NCBI RefSeq assembly: GCF_900114635.1 | Contig: NZ_FOTQ01000006.1 | Span: 203,585 to 267,584, forward strand | Reading direction: 5' to 3' | From: Shimia aestuarii | Lineage (GTDB): Bacteria; Pseudomonadota; Alphaproteobacteria; Rhodobacterales; Rhodobacteraceae | Length of the DNA stretch: 64,000 nucleotides | Shown: piece by piece, positions 31,340 to 39,898 of the stretch | How the letters are laid out: every line of letters starts with the position of its first letter | Numbering within the stretch: position 1 is the stretch's first letter | Position numbers and translations under genes: made by a program | Notes under the pieces: model-generated | What the model saw: only the letters and a program-made list of their open reading frames with translations | Told to the model about the DNA's origin: nothing | The model's database searches: none

Positions 31340-32713
31340 ATGACCATCAGATGTATCTCGCCGATTGATGGATCGGTATACGCTGAACGTGAGACACTGA
31401 GCGCTCAGGAAGCGCGCGCGGCTGTGGCGCGCGCCACAGCTGCACAGGTAGGTTGGGCGGCTCGTCCACTGTCCGAGAGGGTAGCGCTTGTGCAGGCCGG
31501 GGTGGCACGTGTAGGCGAAATGAACGACGAAATCGTGCCGGAAATCGCCTGGCAGATGGGTCGCCCCGTTCGCTATGGCGGCGAATTCGGTGGGTTTAAT
31601 GAACGCGCAAGCTACATGGCAGAGATCGCCGAAAGCGCGTTGGCCCCAATAGAGGTTGAGGACAGCGGCGCCTTCCGGCGGGTCATCAAGCGTGTCCCGC
31701 ACGGTGTGGTTTTTGTGGTGGCGCCGTGGAACTATCCCTACATGACGGCCATCAACACCGTTGCGCCTGCACTTATCGCTGGCAACACTGTTATGCTCAA
31801 ACATGCGTCGCAAACGCCTTTAGTAGGTGAGCGCATGGCAGCTGCGTTCCACGCGGCCGGCATCCCAGAAGACGTGTTCCAGAACGTCTTCCTGGATCAC
31901 ACCACGACATCCGAGCTGATCGCGGAACGTTCCTTCGGCTATGTGAACTTCACCGGGTCGGTGAACGGGGGCAAAGCCATGGAAGCTGCTGCCAGCGGGA
32001 CATTTACTGGCCTGGGGCTGGAACTTGGGGGCAAGGACCCCGGCTATGTCATGGATGACGCGGATCTGGACGCTGCTGTGGACACGCTTATTGATGGCGC
32101 CATGTTTAACTCTGGGCAGTGTTGCTGCGGGATAGAACGGATTTACGTCGCAGAATCCCTGTTCGATCGGTTCGTGGAAAAGGCCGTGGCGATAGTGAGC
32201 GCCTACAAGCTCGGTAACCCGCTCGATCCCGTGACGACGCTTGGCCCGATGGCGCATGTACGCTTTGCCGACGAAGTACGCGGGCAGGTGGCCGATGCGG
32301 TGGCAGCAGGCGCAAAAGCGCATATCGATCAGGCACTGTTTCCGCAGGACGGCGGCGCGTACCTGATGCCGCAAATCCTGACCAACGTAACCCACGACAT
32401 GCGGGTCATGCGAGAAGAGAGCTTTGGTCCGGTAGTCGGTATCATGCCGGTACGCGATGATGCCGAAGCGATTACCTTGATGAATGACAGCGATTTTGGC
32501 CTGACTGCCTCACTGTGGACCAAGGACCCCGGGCGGGCGGAAGCAATTGGCGACCAGATAGAAACTGGAACGGTCTTCCTTAACCGGGCAGACTATCTTG
32601 ATCCGGGCCTGTGCTGGACTGGCTGCAAAGACACTGGGCGCGGCGGTGGCCTGTCCGTCATCGGCTATCACAATCTGACCCGACCCAAATCATACCACCT
32701 GAAAAAGGCCTGA
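31340..32713 (+). CDS. Aldehyde dehydrogenase
   Basis: 457 residues, ALDH superfamily. The general base is in LELGG (E228), the catalytic cysteine in FNSGQCCCG (C262 by the GQxC rule) and the coenzyme-binding part in APWNYPYM and FTGSVNGG. It would oxidise an aldehyde formed in amine breakdown to the acid, as PuuC does for gamma-glutamyl-aminobutyraldehyde. It starts 3 bases after the ligase-like gene and ends 5 bases before the alcohol dehydrogenase gene, so all are one transcript. Confidence 0.9.
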   Translation: MTIRCISPIDGSVYAERETLSAQEARAAVARATAAQVGWAARPLSERVALVQAGVARVGEMNDEIVPEIAWQMGRPVRYGGEFGGFNERASYMAEIAESALAPIEVEDSGAFRRVIKRVPHGVVFVVAPWNYPYMTAINTVAPALIAGNTVMLKHASQTPLVGERMAAAFHAAGIPEDVFQNVFLDHTTTSELIAERSFGYVNFTGSVNGGKAMEAAASGTFTGLGLELGGKDPGYVMDDADLDAAVDTLIDGAMFNSGQCCCGIERIYVAESLFDRFVEKAVAIVSAYKLGNPLDPVTTLGPMAHVRFADEVRGQVADAVAAGAKAHIDQALFPQDGGAYLMPQILTNVTHDMRVMREESFGPVVGIMPVRDDAEAITLMNDSDFGLTASLWTKDPGRAEAIGDQIETGTVFLNRADYLDPGLCWTGCKDTGRGGGLSVIGYHNLTRPKSYHLKKA

Positions 32714-32718
32714 AGAAC

Positions 32719-33864
32719 ATGTCACTTACTGCAAACTGGTCCTATCCGACATCGGTGCGTTTCGGCGCGGGCCGCATTTCGGAAATCGCTGATGCCTGCA
32801 CGGCGGCCGGGATAAAAAAGCCGCTGCTGATCACGGATCGCGGACTGGCGAACATGGACATCACGCAACGCACGCTGGATTTGCTTGAAGAAGCCGGGTT
32901 GGGACGGGTGATCTTTGCCGATGTCGATCCTAACCCGAACGAAAAGAACGCCGAGGCAGGGGTAAAGGCGTTCAAGGACGGCGGTCACGACGGCGTTGTA
33001 GCTTTCGGCGGCGGCTCGGGGCTGGACCTTGGAAAGCTGGTGGCTTTCTGGGCAGGTCAGACCCGCCCCCTCTGGGACTTCGAGGATATCGGGGATTGGT
33101 GGACGCGCGCAGATGCGGACGCTATTGCCCCAATCGTGGCTGTGCCGACCACGGCAGGCACCGGTTCAGAAGTCGGTCGGGCCTCGGTGATCACCAATTC
33201 CGAAACCGAGGAAAAGAAGATTATCTTCCATCCGAAGTTCTTGCCGACCGTTGTGATTTGTGATCCGGAGCTCACCGTGGGAATGCCCCCGTTCATAACG
33301 GCGGGAACCGGGCTTGATGCTTTTGCACATTGTGTCGAGGCATTCAGTTCGCCGCATTATCATCCAATGTCACAGGGGATGGCCCTGGAAGGTATGCGGC
33401 TTGTCAAGGAATACCTGCCGCGCGCCTATGCGGACGGGGCGGATATCGAGGCTCGGTCGCATATGATGTCGGCCGCCGCCATGGGGGCCACGGCATTCCA
33501 GAAAGGGCTGGGAGCCATTCATGCGTTGTCCCATCCGATCGGGGCGATCTATCACACACATCATGGCACGACGAATGCGGTCTGTATGCCAGCCGTTCTT
33601 CAATTCAACCGACCTGCCATCGAAGGCGTTTTTTCTCAGGCGGCAAACTATTTGGGGATTGTGGGGGGCTTTGAAGGGTTCTGTGCTTATGTCGATGAAC
33701 TGAACGATTCACTAGGCATTCCCAAATCACTTGCCGGTTTGGGTATCGAAAACCCTGATATCGACCGGATCGTGCAAGGTGCGTTGATTGACCCGAGCAC
33801 TGGTGGCAACCCGATTGAGATGACGGCAGAGAACACACGCGAGTTGTTGCTCAAAATCGTTTGA
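32719..33864 (+). CDS. Iron-containing alcohol dehydrogenase
   Basis: 381 residues, Fe-ADH family (type III). The nucleotide-binding part has AFGGGSGLDLGK and PTTAGTGSEV. Metal ligands lie in GLDAFAHCVEAF (D and H), GAIHALSHPIGA and YHTHHGTTNA. It interconverts an alcohol and aldehyde with NAD(P); next to an aldehyde dehydrogenase it may feed or drain the same aldehyde. The start is 5 bases after the ALDH stop. A 184-base gap without recognisable features separates it from the next gene. Confidence 0.9.
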   Translation: MSLTANWSYPTSVRFGAGRISEIADACTAAGIKKPLLITDRGLANMDITQRTLDLLEEAGLGRVIFADVDPNPNEKNAEAGVKAFKDGGHDGVVAFGGGSGLDLGKLVAFWAGQTRPLWDFEDIGDWWTRADADAIAPIVAVPTTAGTGSEVGRASVITNSETEEKKIIFHPKFLPTVVICDPELTVGMPPFITAGTGLDAFAHCVEAFSSPHYHPMSQGMALEGMRLVKEYLPRAYADGADIEARSHMMSAAAMGATAFQKGLGAIHALSHPIGAIYHTHHGTTNAVCMPAVLQFNRPAIEGVFSQAANYLGIVGGFEGFCAYVDELNDSLGIPKSLAGLGIENPDIDRIVQGALIDPSTGGNPIEMTAENTRELLLKIV

Positions 33865-34048
33865 AGGCCCTCAGCTAGAGTATCGCCGAACACGTTTCGA
33901 CCTGCCTGAAAGCGCAGGGGGATGGGCGGCCTGCAAAACGGATGCGCGGATGACCTAAGGTCAGCCGCTACTGCGCACAGATTGAACGGGCGGGACTGAA
34001 ATGCTAGCGCCATGGTAGAGAGAAAGCGCCGAAACAGGAGACACGCTG

Positions 34049-35434
34049 ATGACACGCCAAAACTCGACCGCGGAATTGGACAAGGCCGCGCATCTGCATC
34101 CCTACACCAACGCCCGTAAGCTCGAGGCCGTGGGGCCCCGTGTGATGGCGGAAGGGGATGGTATTTTTGTGCGCGACGAACAAGGAAACGAGTACATCGA
34201 AGGTCTCGCTGGCCTTTGGTCGGTCGCGGTCGGTTTCAATCAGAAACGCCTTGTGGATGCGGCTGCGGAGCAGATGGCCAAACTGCCCTACTACCACGTG
34301 TTCGCTCAGAAAACGCACGGCCCGGCAGCGCGTCTTGCTGACAAGTTGGTCGAACTCACCCCCGAGCATCTGACCAAAGTGTTCTTCACCAACTCGGGCT
34401 CCGAGGCGAACGACACTGTGATCAAGCTGATCTGGTTCCTCAACAACGCATTGGGCCGCCCGGAAAAGAAGAAGTTCATCGCCAGAACCGGTGGATATCA
34501 CGGAATCACCGTGGCCTCGGGATCATTGACAGGTTTGCCGTGGAACCACGCAAGCTTTGACCTGCCCGCGATCCCGGTGCGTCATGTGACCACGCCGCAC
34601 GCATATTTCTTTGCCGAGGAAGGCGAGAGCGAGGAGGCATTTGCCCAGCGTCTGGCTGATGAAATCGAAGCGACGATCCTGGAAGAAGGTCCCGAAACGG
34701 TTGCGGCCTTCATCGGCGAACCTCTGATTGGCGCGGGTGGTGTTCTGGTGCCGCCTGCGGGGTATTGGCAAAAAGTGCAGGCCGTCTGCCATAAGTACGA
34801 TGTTCTACTGATTGCGGATGAAGTCATCACTGGCTTTGGTCGGACGGGCAAGATGTTCGCTTCCGACACGTTCGGCATCACTCCTGATATCATGGTGTTG
34901 TCCAAGCAGATTACATCGTCCTACCAGCCATTGGCCGCGATCATGATGACGGATGCCATCTACCAGGCGATTGCGGATCACTCGGAAAGGCTTGGCACGC
35001 TTGGTCACGGGTTTACCGGTACCGGGCACCCCGTTGCGACAGCCGTCGGGTTGGAGAACATCGCCATCATCGAAGAACAGGATCTTGTCGGCAACGCCGC
35101 TGCAATGGGAAAGGTTCTGCAGTCTGAACTGGCGCGTTTTGCCGATCACCCGCTTGTAGGTGAAATACGCGGCGTCGGTCTGATTGCTGCTGTTCAACTG
35201 GTCGCAGACAAGTCCAGTCGCACCCGGTTTGATCCGGAAGGCAAAGTCGGCGCGTTCTTTTTCGAACGCGCGCATGATCATGGTTTGATTATCCGCAACA
35301 TCAAGGACGCGATCGCCTTTTGCCCGCCTTTGATCATCACCGAAGAACAGGTGTGCGAGATGGTCGCCCGGTTCGGGAAAACGCTCGAAGACACTCTGGC
35401 ATTCGCCGAGGCCGAGGGTTTGGTGGCGCGCTGA
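34049..35434 (+). CDS. Class III omega-aminotransferase (putrescine/GABA:pyruvate type)
   Basis: 461 residues, close in type to SpuC putrescine-pyruvate aminotransferase and relatives. PLP motifs are TNSGSEANDT, IADEVITGFGRTG and the lysine region VLSKQITSSYQPLA. AGGAGA precedes the ATG. In this operon it would deaminate a primary amine or omega-amino acid derived from the imported substrate. It is more like true omega-aminotransferases than is the class III enzyme at 2153-3505 (e.g. the substrate-loop LAGLWSVAVGF). Confidence 0.88.
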   Translation: MTRQNSTAELDKAAHLHPYTNARKLEAVGPRVMAEGDGIFVRDEQGNEYIEGLAGLWSVAVGFNQKRLVDAAAEQMAKLPYYHVFAQKTHGPAARLADKLVELTPEHLTKVFFTNSGSEANDTVIKLIWFLNNALGRPEKKKFIARTGGYHGITVASGSLTGLPWNHASFDLPAIPVRHVTTPHAYFFAEEGESEEAFAQRLADEIEATILEEGPETVAAFIGEPLIGAGGVLVPPAGYWQKVQAVCHKYDVLLIADEVITGFGRTGKMFASDTFGITPDIMVLSKQITSSYQPLAAIMMTDAIYQAIADHSERLGTLGHGFTGTGHPVATAVGLENIAIIEEQDLVGNAAAMGKVLQSELARFADHPLVGEIRGVGLIAAVQLVADKSSRTRFDPEGKVGAFFFERAHDHGLIIRNIKDAIAFCPPLIITEEQVCEMVARFGKTLEDTLAFAEAEGLVAR

Positions 35435-35444
35435 TGCGCCACCA
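35421..35444 (+). terminator. Hairpin overlapping the aminotransferase stop codon
   Basis: TGGTGGCGC/GCGCCACCA, a 9-bp stem whose loop contains the TGA stop. A second, looser repeat (CCATCAAG 35442-35449 / CTTGATGG 35471-35478) follows before the convergent rhodanese gene. Possible terminator pair. Confidence 0.4.
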
Positions 35445-35567
35445 TCAAGCTTGCATCAGTTTCAGGCCGTCTTGATGGTCTGAACTGACGCTATTCGGAG
35501 TATGAGGTTCTCGAATTTCGTGTTCGCGTTCAAGGGTGGGCTTCCCGCCGCGCGATCACGGCTCCCA

Positions 35568-35969
35568 TCACGCCGGGGAGGATGGGAATGCGACCGGGCC
35601 GCCATGCTTTTCCCAGGTCGAGAACCCTTCTTTCAGGTGGGCTGCTTCGAACCCCATGTCGTTGAGCAAGGCGACCGATAACGCTGAACGCCAGCCACTT
35701 GCGCAGTGAAAGACGAACTTCTTTGGCTCAGCGAAAATCTCTTTGAAATATGGGCTTTCAGGGTCGACCCAGAATTCGAGCATACCTCGGGGGCAATGAA
35801 AACTGCCGGGGATATAGCCTAGTTTCTGACGCTCTCGGACATCTCGCAGGTCAACGATGACAACGTTCGGATCGTTTGCCATCCTGATCAGGTCCGAAGT
35901 TTCGATTTCTTCGATCCGGTCGCGTGCTTTTTGGACCATCTCGGCGGAAGATGTCTTGAGGCGGTTCAT
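35568..35969 (-). CDS. Rhodanese-like single-domain sulfurtransferase
   Basis: 133 residues from the ATG at 35969. One rhodanese domain with the active-site loop CASGWRS (C89), preceded by VIVDLRDVRERQKLG. Single-domain rhodaneses move sulfane sulfur to thiols or cyanide-like acceptors in the cytoplasm. The loop matches the six-residue sulfurtransferase type rather than the seven-residue phosphatase type. It lies convergent to the aminotransferase and divergent from the FAD oxidoreductase. A link to the amine pathway is not evident. Confidence 0.88.
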   Translation of the reverse strand: MNRLKTSSAEMVQKARDRIEEIETSDLIRMANDPNVVIVDLRDVRERQKLGYIPGSFHCPRGMLEFWVDPESPYFKEIFAEPKKFVFHCASGWRSALSVALLNDMGFEAAHLKEGFSTWEKHGGPVAFPSSPA

Positions 35970-36045
35970 GACTGATCCCTCCATTGTCGCGCATGTCGTT
36001 AGCCTGCCGTCTTGTTGACACACCGGAATGTGTGCCGCAAGTTAT

Positions 36046-36071
36046 CCACGCCCCGCCCGGTCCGGGCGTGG
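36046..36071. promoter_or_regulatory. Inverted repeat CCACGCCC/GGGCGTGG
   Basis: Perfect 8-bp arms with a 10-base centre, 35 bases before the oxidoreductase ATG in the divergent gap with the rhodanese gene. Operator or leader hairpin; no regulator can be assigned. Confidence 0.35.
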
Positions 36072-36105
36072 TACCTCCGCATCTCAAAATATTGGATTCC
36101 GGGCT

Positions 36106-37371
36106 ATGAATGAGCCGATCTCTGTTTGGGACCTGACGGCCCGCGAACCTGCACGCACCGAAGCTCTGGACGGTGATGCCTCCTGTGATGTTGCGATCGT
36201 TGGGGGGGGCTATACTGGCCTGTCGACTGCACTGCATTGCGCCGAGGAAGGGCTGGCCTGCCATGTACTTGAAGCAAATCAGATCGGGCATGGCGGATCG
36301 GGTCGGAACGTCGGTCTGGTCAATGCTGGCCTTTGGTTGCCGCCTCAGGATATCGCCAAACATCTGGATAACAAAACGGCGCGTGGCCTAGTCGAGACGA
36401 TGGGCATCATGCCGAACTATGTGTTCGAGTTGATCGAAAAACACCAGATACGATGCGAACCGGTCCGAAATGGTACTATTCATGCGGCACATTCTCCGGG
36501 CGGGTACCGGGGATTGGAACGCCGGGCAGAAGGATGGAGACAGATAGGAGTGTCTGTTGATCTGCTGGATGCCGAAGAAACCGCCCGCAAAACTGGGTCG
36601 GATCGGTTTCACGGCAGTTTATTGGATCGCCGTGCGGGCACGTTGAACCCGATGGGGTACGTGCGCGGATTGGCCCGCGCGGCGTTGGGTGCTGGCGCAA
36701 CCATCTCAACCGGAACAAGGGCGCTTTGCCTTGAACGAGCTGGTGAGAGGTGGCGGGTCATCACCGACCGTGGTTCGGTTTCCGCCCGATATGTGGTGCT
36801 GGGAACGAACGCCTATTCGGACGACCTTTGGCCCGGATTGCGTCAGACCTACACGATGATTCACTTCTTTCAGCTGGCAACCGAACCCTTGGGCGCGCGC
36901 GCAGCGCATATCCTGCCTGAAGGGCAGGGGCTTTGGGACACGGCACCGGTCATGTTTTCGTTGCGGCGCGATGCGGCGGGGCGCCTTGTCATAGGATCAA
37001 TGGGGGCTGCATTGGGCGGTAGGTCGGGCTTGTCACAGCGGTGGGCCACCGCAACGCTGAGACGTCTCTATCCGGAATTGGGCCGTGTGAAGTTTGACAA
37101 CGTTTGGCACGGCCAGATCGCGATGACTCCGGACCACGTGTTCCGCATATTCAAACTGGCTGACGGGCTGTTTGCGCCCTGTGGTTACAACGGTCGCGGC
37201 ATTACCACGGGCACCATGTTTGGCAAAGCGCTGGCCGACCTGTTTGCAGGAAAGAAAGAGCGGCCCTTCCCCATACCGGTGACAACGCCCACACCTGTGA
37301 GATTCCGGAAAGCAAAAACTGGATTCTACAACACGGCTTTTGCTGCGTCCCAGCTTCTGAGAAGTTTCTGA
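36106..37371 (+). CDS. FAD-dependent amine oxidoreductase (gamma-glutamylputrescine oxidase-like)
   Basis: 421 residues of the DAO (DadA/PuuB) family. The Rossmann motif CDVAIVGGGYTGLSTALH lies near 27-44, with GHGGSGRNVGLV (flavin-contact loop typical of PuuB-like enzymes) and the C-terminal APCGYNGRGITTGTMFG closing the FAD site. It oxidises an amine C-N bond, giving an aldehyde and H2O2 or reduced acceptor. With the gamma-glutamyl ligase-like and aldehyde dehydrogenase genes upstream it would complete a Puu-type pathway, although it has its own promoter region. ATG 36106 fits the family N-terminus. Confidence 0.85.
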   Translation: MNEPISVWDLTAREPARTEALDGDASCDVAIVGGGYTGLSTALHCAEEGLACHVLEANQIGHGGSGRNVGLVNAGLWLPPQDIAKHLDNKTARGLVETMGIMPNYVFELIEKHQIRCEPVRNGTIHAAHSPGGYRGLERRAEGWRQIGVSVDLLDAEETARKTGSDRFHGSLLDRRAGTLNPMGYVRGLARAALGAGATISTGTRALCLERAGERWRVITDRGSVSARYVVLGTNAYSDDLWPGLRQTYTMIHFFQLATEPLGARAAHILPEGQGLWDTAPVMFSLRRDAAGRLVIGSMGAALGGRSGLSQRWATATLRRLYPELGRVKFDNVWHGQIAMTPDHVFRIFKLADGLFAPCGYNGRGITTGTMFGKALADLFAGKKERPFPIPVTTPTPVRFRKAKTGFYNTAFAASQLLRSF

Positions 37372-37441
37372 GGGCGCTTTCTCAAAAGGTATGCAACCCG
37401 CTTTTAACAAAAACATTGACTCAAGAGCTTTCTAGCGAAAA

Positions 37442-37461
37442 AACTGACTGGGCGATCAGTT
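37442..37461. promoter_or_regulatory. Candidate TetR operator AACTGA-N8-TCAGTT
   Basis: Perfect 6-bp inverted repeat (37442-37447, 37456-37461) 26 bases before the TetR-family start and about 20 bases after a TTGACT element (37416-37421). Position over or just after the promoter suggests autorepression. Confidence 0.45.
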
Positions 37462-37486
37462 AGGGGATTGATGGAGGTCAACCTTG

Positions 37487-38137
37487 ATGCCAGCTGCGGC
37501 AAAAATTCAAAAAGGCGGGGAAAACAGGTTCGATGCGATTCTGGATGCGGCCGAAGTCGAATTTGCCGAAAGTGGCTACGATGGCGCCTCATTGCGCGTG
37601 ATTGCGCAACGGGCAAATGTGGCCCAAGCGCTTATTCACTATCATTTTAAGAACAAGTCGCGGTTATTTGAGGCGATGGTCGCGCGGCGCGCCGAATTCA
37701 TTAACGGTACGCGTGCTGCTCTGCTCGCGGCACTTTTTGACCAGCCGCAAGACCCGACGCTCGAAACCGTCGTGGATTCCTTGTTTCGCCCGACAATTGA
37801 AGTCGGTCGCGAAGATGAAGCGGATATGGGTGCGTACGCGCGCATTCTTGCGTCTGTGGCCAACTCGGCGGATGCGCGCGATCAGGCATTGGCTGAGAAA
37901 TACTATGATCCGATCGCGATCAAATACATTGACGCCCTGCAACGCGTCGTTCCCGGATTGAGCCGTCCCGATGCCGTCTGGGCATATTTGTTCGCGATTG
38001 GCGTGGGAGTGACGATGATGGCCAAAACAGGCCGGCCTGGGCGTCTGTCAGAGGGGGCGTGTGATGATCGCGATGCTGACGCCATGATGTCCAGAATCGT
38101 GCCATTTGTATGCGGAGGCATCCGCGCGCTGGTTTGA
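37487..38137 (+). CDS. TetR-family transcription regulator
   Basis: 216 residues. The N-terminal helix-turn-helix has DAILDAAEVEFAESGYDGASLRVIAQRANV split over ~16-45, ending ALIHYHFKNKSRLFEAM, the standard TetR signature. The C-terminal ligand domain is not close to any named member. ATG 37487 has GGAGGT upstream. It sits 36 bases before the second TRAP operon in the same direction and probably represses it together with itself. The inducing ligand is presumably the TRAP substrate or a breakdown product. Confidence 0.88.
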   Translation: MPAAAKIQKGGENRFDAILDAAEVEFAESGYDGASLRVIAQRANVAQALIHYHFKNKSRLFEAMVARRAEFINGTRAALLAALFDQPQDPTLETVVDSLFRPTIEVGREDEADMGAYARILASVANSADARDQALAEKYYDPIAIKYIDALQRVVPGLSRPDAVWAYLFAIGVGVTMMAKTGRPGRLSEGACDDRDADAMMSRIVPFVCGGIRALV

Positions 38138-38173
38138 GGAGACCGGCAGAGTTAAAACTGGGAGGAGAAGAAA

Positions 38174-39247
38174 GTGAAACAGTTTCTGAGAAGTGGCGTT
38201 GTGGCCGCAACTCTGGCGGTTGCTGGGGTGAGTGGAGCAGGTGTGGCGCTGGCCGAAACGATGAACGTGACCATCGTTGCCGGGCATCCGCCCGTCTTTC
38301 GCTGGGTCAAGCATGCAAGCCAGACGTTCATACCGGCGGTGAACAAGGCGTTGGAAGGCAGCGGGACAACCATCGAATGGTCCGAACAATATGGCGGGTC
38401 GCTCGCAAAGGTCGGCGAAGAACTTGAGGCGGTGGAAGAGGGGCTGGCGGAAATTGGGCTGGTGTCGTCGTTGTTTGATCCCGCAAAGCTGGCCCCGCAG
38501 AACGTGACCTATTTCACCCCATTTGTTGTTTCGGACAGTACGCTGGTCAGCGAATGGATGGACAAGCTGCAAAGCAGCAACGCCGACATGAAGGCCGCTT
38601 GGGAAGCGAACGGTCTCGAGTATCTCGGGGGGGCCATCGGGATTGATGACTACCTTTTGATGACCAACTTCCCCGTCAAAAGCATAGCGGATCTCGAAGG
38701 CCGCAAGATCGGCGCGCCCGGACCGGCGGTGAACTGGTTGAAGGGGACCGGCGCGGTGGGCGTGTCTGGCAATCTGACCACCTATTACAACGAGATAAAG
38801 ACAGGTGTGTATGACGGTGTGATTGTGTTCGCGTCGGCGGCGTTGCCGGGCAAGCTGCACGAGGTCGCGCCCTATATCACCAAGGTCGGTTTTGGCGCGC
38901 AATATGCGGGCGGGTTTGCCGCGAACAAGGATTGGTTCGATGGTCTTGATCCGGCCGTGCAACAGGCTCTGCGCGACGCAGCCGAGGCCGACCGTATCGC
39001 CTATCATGCCGATCTGGACGCATCGGTTTCCAAGTTTCTGGAGATCATGACGTCGCAGGGGGCAACCGTGACCGAAGTTGACGAGGGTTTCCGCGCTCAG
39101 TGGGCTGCGGGTATGGACAATGTCGCCAAGGTTTGGGCCGAAAAACTTGACGACGCCGGGGTTAACGGTTCCGCCGTTCTCAAAGACTACATGGACACGA
39201 TGCGGGCCGCTGGCGCGCAGCCTGTACGCAATTGGGATCAGGAATAA
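38174..39247 (+). CDS. TRAP transporter solute-binding protein
   Basis: 357 residues with a GTG start after GGAGGAG, a signal peptide cleaved near ALA/ET (~27), and the DctP fold. The conserved region KSIADLEGRKIGAPGPAVNWL contains the expected ligand-binding arginine environment; TYYNEIKTGVYDGVIVFAS follows. It resembles binding proteins annotated as C4-dicarboxylate-type in roseobacters. It is first in its operon, ahead of dctQ and dctM, and is followed by a strong hairpin, which would favour its excess over the membrane parts. Confidence 0.88.
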   Translation: MKQFLRSGVVAATLAVAGVSGAGVALAETMNVTIVAGHPPVFRWVKHASQTFIPAVNKALEGSGTTIEWSEQYGGSLAKVGEELEAVEEGLAEIGLVSSLFDPAKLAPQNVTYFTPFVVSDSTLVSEWMDKLQSSNADMKAAWEANGLEYLGGAIGIDDYLLMTNFPVKSIADLEGRKIGAPGPAVNWLKGTGAVGVSGNLTTYYNEIKTGVYDGVIVFASAALPGKLHEVAPYITKVGFGAQYAGGFAANKDWFDGLDPAVQQALRDAAEADRIAYHADLDASVSKFLEIMTSQGATVTEVDEGFRAQWAAGMDNVAKVWAEKLDDAGVNGSAVLKDYMDTMRAAGAQPVRNWDQE

Positions 39248-39266
39248 CCTGCCCGTTTGACATTGA

Positions 39267-39292
39267 CCAAGCGCCCAAGTGTGGGCGCTTGG
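39267..39292 (+). terminator. Strong hairpin after the TRAP binding-protein gene
   Basis: Perfect 10-bp stem CCAAGCGCCC/GGGCGCTTGG with loop AAGTGT, 19 bases after the stop and without a T-run. Most likely protects the upstream message from 3' decay and limits read-through to dctQM. Confidence 0.65.
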
Positions 39293-39325
39293 TTCCAAGC
39301 CATCCAGAGAAAGAGCGGGCATTCG

Positions 39326-39898
39326 ATGACCCAGAACAAGGTGGAAGCCGAGGAGGCATCAATTGGCCCGCATTGGTTTCGTCTGCTTCAATGGACGGTA
39401 GACGGCACAACAGCGGCTCTGAACGTGACCGGCACGGTACTCATCGTGGGTATCATGTTGCTGGTCAATCTGGATGTTTTTGGGCGTAACTTCCTGGACG
39501 CGCCGATATCCGGCGTTCCGGAAATGGTGTCGATGTCCATTGTTGCCATCGTCTTCCTGCAAATCGCCCAGGCCTTTCGCAAGGGGCGTTTGACCCGAAC
39601 CGAAGCTTTGCTTGGCTTTCTGGACAAGCGGGCTTCCAAGCTTCGACACGGAGTCGATTTTTTATTCGCCATCGCTTCTGTCGCCTTGGTCTGGCAACTC
39701 TATGCCGCCTCTTGGCCTCTGTTCGTGAAAAGCTGGAAGCGGGGAACCTTCGAAGGCACGGTGGGTGATTTTACTGCCCCGGTCTGGCCTGTGAAGCTCA
39801 TCATCCTGATTGGGTGTATCGCCCTGATCATCCAACTGATCATGTTCGCCGCGACGGCCCTGTTCAGGCTGTTCGGCTATCAGGAGACTGATGCATGA
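39326..39898 (+). CDS. TRAP transporter small membrane subunit (DctQ type)
   Basis: 190 residues, four hydrophobic helices, with the DctQ-family block DVFGRNFLDAPISGVPEMVSMSI (shown in short as FLDAPISGVPE). The ATG at 39326 fits the family N-terminus better than in-frame codons upstream, which would run into the hairpin. Its stop overlaps the dctM start by ATGA. Works with the binding protein at 38174-39247. Confidence 0.88.
   Translation: MTQNKVEAEEASIGPHWFRLLQWTVDGTTAALNVTGTVLIVGIMLLVNLDVFGRNFLDAPISGVPEMVSMSIVAIVFLQIAQAFRKGRLTRTEALLGFLDKRASKLRHGVDFLFAIASVALVWQLYAASWPLFVKSWKRGTFEGTVGDFTAPVWPVKLIILIGCIALIIQLIMFAATALFRLFGYQETDA

Noticed and set aside
36043..36051. TTATCCACG resembling a DnaA box
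   Set aside because: A single imperfect copy with no cluster or AT-rich region; not an origin.
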